In this document: positions 59,889 through 64,000 of the stretch, in pieces | Numbering within the stretch: position 1 is the stretch's first letter | Layout of the letters: the number at the start of each line of letters is the position of its first letter | Assembly: GCF_900142755.1 (NCBI RefSeq) | Contig: NZ_FRCA01000011.1 | Coordinates: 67,328-131,327, forward strand | Direction: 5' to 3' | DNA: 64,000 nucleotides | Source of the DNA: Halomonas cupida | GTDB lineage: Bacteria > Pseudomonadota > Gammaproteobacteria > Pseudomonadales > Halomonadaceae | Made by a program: the position numbers and the translations under genes | The notes under the pieces: model-generated | What the model was told of the DNA's origin: nothing | Database searches by the model: none | What the model saw: only the letters and a program-made list of their open reading frames with translations

Positions 59889-60052
59889 GCGCCGCGCTAG
59901 CCTGAATTGCAGCGCATGAGAAGTTCTGCACCCTTTGCTTATGTATATTGGCATCGGCTGGGCATCAATGATCGTGCACGAACAACAACACTGAAATACA
60001 AGCAGAATTCTCCTTATTTCTCCAAGACAAGAACTGCAGAGGAACCCCAACA

Positions 60053-61075
60053 ATGAAGGCAACTAAACTGTTGACCACCGCCAGCATTGGCGCCCTTATG
60101 CTTGGTATGTCATCTGCCGCTCTGGCCGATACCTGGCGCTATGCTCATGAAGAATACGAGGGCGATGTACAGGACGTCTTTGCCCAGGCATTCAAGCAGT
60201 ATGTCGAAGACAATTCCGACCACTCCGTCCAGGTGTACCGCTTTGGCGAGCTGGGAGAGTCCGATGACATCATGGAGCAGACACAGAACGGCATCCTCCA
60301 GTTCGTCAACCAGTCACCAGGGTTCACCGGCGCCCTGATTCCTTCTGCTCAGATCTTCTTCATTCCCTATCTGCTGCCGACCGACGAAGAAACCGTGCTC
60401 GAGTTCTTTGACGAGAGCAAGGCCATCAACGAGATGTTCCCCGAGCTGTATGCCGAGCATGGCCTGACGCTGCTGCAGATGTACCCGGAAGGCGAAATGG
60501 TGGTGACCGCCGACGAGCCGGTCACCTCACCGGAGGGCTTCGACAACAAGAAGATCCGCACCATGACCAACCCGCTGCTGGCGGAAACCTATCGCGCCTT
60601 TGGCGCCACCCCGACGCCAATGGCCTGGGGCGAGGTTTATGGTGGCCTGCAGACAGGCATCATCGATGGCCAGGAAAACCCGATCTTCTGGATCGAGTCC
60701 GGCGGTCTCTACGAAGTCTCTCCCAACCTGATCTTCACTGGTCACGGCTGGTTCACCACCGCCATGATGGCCAATAGCGACTTCTTTGAAGGCCTCTCCG
60801 ACGAGGACAAGCAGTTGGTGCAGGACGCAACTGACGCAGCCTATGACACCACCATCGAGCATATCCAGGGCCTGTCCGAGGAATCCCTCGCCAAGATCCA
60901 GGAAGCCTCCGATGAAGTGACCGTGACTCGTCTGGACGAGGAACAGATCCAGGCCTTCAGGGATCGCGCCCCTCAGGTGGAAGAGAAATTCATCGAGATG
61001 ACCGGCGAAACCGGCCAGGAACTGCTCGACCAGTTCAAGGCTGACCTGGAAGCCGTACAGTCCAAGGCTGAATAA
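60053..61075 (+). CDS. teaA: Ectoine/hydroxyectoine-binding TRAP protein TeaA
   Basis: The 340-residue protein is very close, from memory, to H. elongata TeaA throughout (LLTTASIGALMLGMS, WRYAHEEYEGDVQDVFAQAF, QNGILQFVNQSPGFTG, GEVYGGLQTGIIDGQENP). A signal peptide ends AALAD. TeaA binds ectoine and hydroxyectoine in the periplasm and delivers them to TeaBC. GAGGAAC precedes the ATG. A strong hairpin at 61104 lies between it and teaB, which may allow more binding protein than permease. In H. elongata uptake is osmoregulated and also recovers leaked ectoine. Confidence 0.95.
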   Translation: MKATKLLTTASIGALMLGMSSAALADTWRYAHEEYEGDVQDVFAQAFKQYVEDNSDHSVQVYRFGELGESDDIMEQTQNGILQFVNQSPGFTGALIPSAQIFFIPYLLPTDEETVLEFFDESKAINEMFPELYAEHGLTLLQMYPEGEMVVTADEPVTSPEGFDNKKIRTMTNPLLAETYRAFGATPTPMAWGEVYGGLQTGIIDGQENPIFWIESGGLYEVSPNLIFTGHGWFTTAMMANSDFFEGLSDEDKQLVQDATDAAYDTTIEHIQGLSEESLAKIQEASDEVTVTRLDEEQIQAFRDRAPQVEEKFIEMTGETGQELLDQFKADLEAVQSKAE

Positions 61076-61103
61076 CTCTGCAGAATTGATCGTGAGCTAC
61101 GCC

Positions 61104-61135
61104 AGGGGGGCAGCCACGCTGCCCCCCTGTTGCGT
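61104..61135 (+). terminator. Strong hairpin between teaA and teaB
   Basis: AGGGGGGCAGC and GCTGCCCCCCT form an 11-bp perfect stem with loop CAC, followed by GTTGCG. It lacks a full U-run, so partial termination or mRNA stabilisation of the teaA part is more likely than full stop. Confidence 0.7.
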
Positions 61136-61335
61136 CCGGGGAAGGGTTCCCGAGCGCGGTTTTTCAATGATTTCTGATATATAGGGGCGCGGGGCCGCTG
61201 ACTGTGCCTGAGCGCTGGCTCAAGCGTATATCCAGCGTTGATGCGTAATGACGGAAAGCCGACACCCGAGCGTTACGCTGCAACAAGGGAACACCAGCTC
61301 CTCCGGTAACCTGTTCAGTAGACGAGGGCATCACC

Positions 61336-61914
61336 ATGACGGAAGAAGAATCCGAGAAAGATTACCGATCCAGTCTGCCCGGTTTCCTGGGCACCATCGA
61401 CACCTTCATCAGCCGTATCGAAGCCGTCATCCTGGCGCTCGGTGTGTTGTTGATGGCATTCAACACCATCGCCAACGTCATTGGCCGCTTCATCTTCGGC
61501 GAGAGCATCTTCTTTTCCGGTGAAATCAACCGCATCCTGATCATCATGATCACCTTTGCGGGTATCGGCTATGCCGCCAGACACGGTCGTCATATCCGTA
61601 TGTCGGCCATCTACGATGCGTTACCGGTCGGGGGGCGCAAGGTGCTGATGATATTCATCTCATTGTTCACTTCAGCGGTGATGTTTTTCCTGCTGTATTT
61701 CTCTACGGTCTATGTCCTTGATCTTCTTGACAAGGGGCGCGTTCTGCCTGCCCTCGGGTTCCCGATTTTCATCATCTATATCTGGGTACCGATCGGCTTC
61801 CTGATCACCGGCATTCAGTACCTGCTGACAGCGATCAAGAACCTCACATCCCATGATGTCTATCTGTCTACTGGTGTAGTGGACGGCTACAAGGACACCG
61901 AAACCGAAGTCTGA
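61336..61914 (+). CDS. teaB: Ectoine TRAP transporter small permease TeaB
   Basis: The 192-residue protein has four helices and DctQ features (NVIGRFIFGESIFFSGEINRILII shortened here to NVIGRF and SGEINRI; ARHGRHIRMSAIYDAL). Position after teaA and before a DctM-type gene identifies it as TeaB. The N-terminus is acidic. A gap of 31 bp precedes teaC. Confidence 0.92.
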   Translation: MTEEESEKDYRSSLPGFLGTIDTFISRIEAVILALGVLLMAFNTIANVIGRFIFGESIFFSGEINRILIIMITFAGIGYAARHGRHIRMSAIYDALPVGGRKVLMIFISLFTSAVMFFLLYFSTVYVLDLLDKGRVLPALGFPIFIIYIWVPIGFLITGIQYLLTAIKNLTSHDVYLSTGVVDGYKDTETEV

Positions 61915-61945
61915 GTCGTCAACCGGCGCCAGGAGGAATACGCCC

Positions 61946-63229
61946 ATGACAACAATAATGGTCTGCACCATGATCGCCCTGCTGCTGCTGGGCTTTCCCA
62001 TGATGATCCCGTTGATCTCGGCAGCAGTGATCGGCTTTTTCATGACCTTCGGTGGTCTGGGTAACATGGATACCCTGATCCAGCAGATGATGGCAGGAAT
62101 TCGCCCCGCCTCGCTGATTGCCGTGCCCATGTTCATACTCGCTGCCGACATCATGACCCGCGGCCAGTCCGCCGAGCGTTTGATCAACATGGTCATGGCC
62201 TTCATCGGTCATGTGAAAGGCGGGCTTGCCGTCTCCACCGCTGCGTCCTGCACCCTGTTCGGGGCCGTGTCCGGGTCGACTCAGGCGACGGTGGTGGCGG
62301 TTGGCTCACCGCTGCGCCCACGAATGCTCAAGTCCGGTTACTCAGACTCCTTTACCCTGGCCCTGATCATCAACTCCAGTGATATCGCCTTTCTGATCCC
62401 GCCCAGCATCGGCATGATCATCTACGGGGTCATCTCGGGAACCTCCATCGGTGAATTGTTCATCGCCGGCATCGGCCCGGGTCTGCTGATCCTGATGATG
62501 TTCTCGGTCTATTGCGTGCTCTATGCCGTGATACGCAACGTGCCCACCGAGCCCAAGGCAAGCTGGAGCGAGCGCCTCAGCGCAGTACGCATGGCGCTTT
62601 GGCCACTGGGCTTCCCGGTGATCATCGTCGGCGGCATCTACGGCGGCATCTTCAGTCCCACCGAGGCCGCCGCCGCCTGTGTGATGTACGCGATACTGCT
62701 TGAGTTCCTGATCTTCCGCTCGCTGAAGATGAACGATATCTATGCCATCGCCAAGTCCACAGGCCTGATCACTGCGGTGGTCTTCATCCTGGTGGCCGTC
62801 GGCAACGGCTTTTCGTGGATCATTTCCTTCGCGCAGATTCCTCAGGCCCTGCTCGAAGCTGCTGGCATCAATGATGCCGGCCCGACGGGCGTTCTGATTG
62901 CCATCTGTATCGCCTTCTTCGTGGCCTGCATGTTCGTCGATCCGATCGTGGTGATTCTGGTGCTGACACCAATCTTCGCCCCCGCGATCGAGGCCACCGG
63001 GCTCGATCCGGTACTGGTCGGCATCCTGATTACCCTGCAGGTCGCCATAGGATCGGCAACGCCACCCTTCGGCTGCGATATCTTTACCGCCATCGCCATC
63101 TTCAAGCGCCCCTATCTGGATGTGATCAAGGGCACCCCTCCCTTCGTGTTCCTGCTGATACTGGCAGCGGCACTGCTGATCATGTTCCCGCAGATAGCAC
63201 TGTTCCTGCGCGACGTCGCCTTCAGGTAA
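61946..63229 (+). CDS. teaC: Ectoine TRAP transporter large permease TeaC
   Basis: The 427-residue membrane protein has about 12 helices with DctM segments VPMFILAADIMTRG, FGAVSGSTQATVVAVGS, DIAFLIPPSIGMIIYG and SPTEAAAACVMYA. It couples ion flow to ectoine import with TeaA and TeaB. AGGAGGAATA precedes the ATG. teaD follows after 31 bp. Confidence 0.93.
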   Translation: MTTIMVCTMIALLLLGFPMMIPLISAAVIGFFMTFGGLGNMDTLIQQMMAGIRPASLIAVPMFILAADIMTRGQSAERLINMVMAFIGHVKGGLAVSTAASCTLFGAVSGSTQATVVAVGSPLRPRMLKSGYSDSFTLALIINSSDIAFLIPPSIGMIIYGVISGTSIGELFIAGIGPGLLILMMFSVYCVLYAVIRNVPTEPKASWSERLSAVRMALWPLGFPVIIVGGIYGGIFSPTEAAAACVMYAILLEFLIFRSLKMNDIYAIAKSTGLITAVVFILVAVGNGFSWIISFAQIPQALLEAAGINDAGPTGVLIAICIAFFVACMFVDPIVVILVLTPIFAPAIEATGLDPVLVGILITLQVAIGSATPPFGCDIFTAIAIFKRPYLDVIKGTPPFVFLLILAAALLIMFPQIALFLRDVAFR

Positions 63230-63260
63230 AGATCATGCTGGTCATGGGAGGGCCATCAAG

Positions 63261-63704
63261 ATGTTCAATCGAATACTGGTAGCGGTAGACGGATCAAGAA
63301 GCGCTTTGAAGGCGTTGGAAAAGGCGGTAGGACTACACTTTCTGACCGGTGCGGAGATCTATATTCTCTGTGTGTTCAAGCACCACAGTCTGCTCGAGGC
63401 TTCGCTGTCCATGGTCAGACCGAAGCAGCTGGATCTACCGGACGATGCGCTCAAGGAGTACGCCTCGGAAATTTCGGTGCACGCCAAGACGGCCGCCATC
63501 GAACTGGGCGTTGAGCCGGAAAAGGTACGTGCCTTCGTCAAGGGCGGGCGCCCGTCACGCACCATCGTGCGCTTTGCCCGCAAGCGTGAATGCGACCTGA
63601 TAGTGATCGGCGCTCAGGGTACCAATGGCGACAGTGGGCTACTGCTGGGCAGCGTCGCTCAGCGCGTTTCCGGTTCCGCGGAATGCCCGACACTAGTTGT
63701 CTAG
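63261..63704 (+). CDS. teaD: Universal stress protein TeaD, regulator of ectoine uptake
   Basis: The 147-residue protein is a single UspA domain with the ATP-binding motif G-x2-G-x9-G-S intact in GAQGTNGDSGLLLGSVAQRV. In H. elongata TeaD binds ATP and lowers TeaABC activity. It is the last gene of the tea operon; the palindromic element begins 8 bases after its stop and may serve as the 3' end. Confidence 0.92.
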   Translation: MFNRILVAVDGSRSALKALEKAVGLHFLTGAEIYILCVFKHHSLLEASLSMVRPKQLDLPDDALKEYASEISVHAKTAAIELGVEPEKVRAFVKGGRPSRTIVRFARKRECDLIVIGAQGTNGDSGLLLGSVAQRVSGSAECPTLVV

Positions 63705-63711
63705 TCTCTGA

Positions 63712-63875
63712 TATTAACCCGGCATGCTTTCATGTTGGGTGAATGGCGGCACAGGGACGTGCCGTCAGGCCGACGCGAGACCGCACCACACCAGCAGATC
63801 CTGTGCATCTGCGCCAGTGTGGTGCGGACGACAATCAAATCGATCAGGATGAGCCATTTGATTGCCATGTTAATA
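63712..63875 (+). repeat. Palindromic MITE-like element, full copy after teaD
   Basis: It starts TATTAACCCGGCATG and ends CATGTTAATA and matches the copy at 47476 over its whole length with scattered changes. The central module is a long hairpin (CCGCACCACAC with GTGTGGTGCGG), clearer here than in the 47476 copy. The AATCAAATCG arm pair has one mismatch (CCATTTGATT). Confidence 0.88.
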
Positions 63876-64000
63876 GTGGAAGACGGATGTCGGTCGACAG
63901 TGCTTGCCAACGAGCACTGTCGAATCATCTCTTGCCTACCGTATTTCTACCTATACGGTTTCCTGCTTGAATATTCCAACTTCCTGTTCTGTGTCATATG
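63876..64000. other. Window end, no feature seen
   Basis: Nothing is recognisable in these last 125 bases, which are more AT-rich than the genes before them. Confidence 0.4.

Overview
The window looks like chromosome of a halophilic gammaproteobacterium of the Halomonadaceae, most likely Halomonas. The best marker is the complete teaABCD set at the right end: its TeaA reads as a close relative of the ectoine-binding protein of Halomonas elongata. High GC, a conserved gammaproteobacterial hem/argH/lysA/dapF/xerC block and the engB/cytochrome c4/dsbA block agree. No similarity search could be run, so this rests on recognised protein motifs and gene order.

Layout. 1-110: a partial copy of the 3' end of a tmRNA gene followed by a terminator, most simply the edge of an integrated element lying to the left. 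157-7775: a retropepsin-like protease, a GT32-type glycosyltransferase with odd codon use, a secreted YtcJ-like amidohydrolase, a small lipoprotein and three outer-membrane beta-barrel proteins, two of them tandem paralogues. 8074-10587: a membrane MHYT/PAS/GGDEF/EAL protein whose GGDEF site is degenerate. 10661-15632: a manganese module, mntR plus mntABCD, with a candidate MntR operator and a repeat-rich spacer. 16421-20613: a packed five-gene unit of TRAP transporter, D-Ala-D-Ala dipeptidase and PheA/BacA-like protein, converging on a TAXI-type TRAP transporter (20703-23605). 23831-27156: a secreted sulfatase, a VOC protein and a TauE/SafE exporter. 27320-30824: central carbon genes gap, mgsA and pgi. 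30881-34400: a paired CrcB fluoride channel and a large MscS channel. 34568-39273: hemCDXY on the minus strand, divergent from argH-lptM-lysA-dapF-DUF484-xerC-yigB (39601-45880). 45807-49222: engB, cytochrome c4, dsbA and a nuclease-family protein. 49398-52789: a third TRAP system, with a TakP-like binding protein. 52891-59888: yqaA, thiD, a double Usp protein, dtd, an NCS2 permease, an ABC-F ATPase and a TIGR02444 protein. 60053-63704: teaABCD.

Functionally the window is rich in solute uptake: four TRAP systems, a manganese ABC transporter and a nucleobase permease, plus osmotic-stress functions (TeaABCD, MscS), as expected for a halophile. The housekeeping blocks look ordinary.

The most unusual non-coding feature is a composite palindromic element with imperfect TATTAAC ends, present in three copies (20608-20708, 47476-47643, 63712-63875). 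One shortened copy supplies the stop codons of two convergent genes. A 7-bp tandem repeat occurs twice, in opposite orientation. The most interesting gene set is the TRAP/dipeptidase/PheA-like operon.
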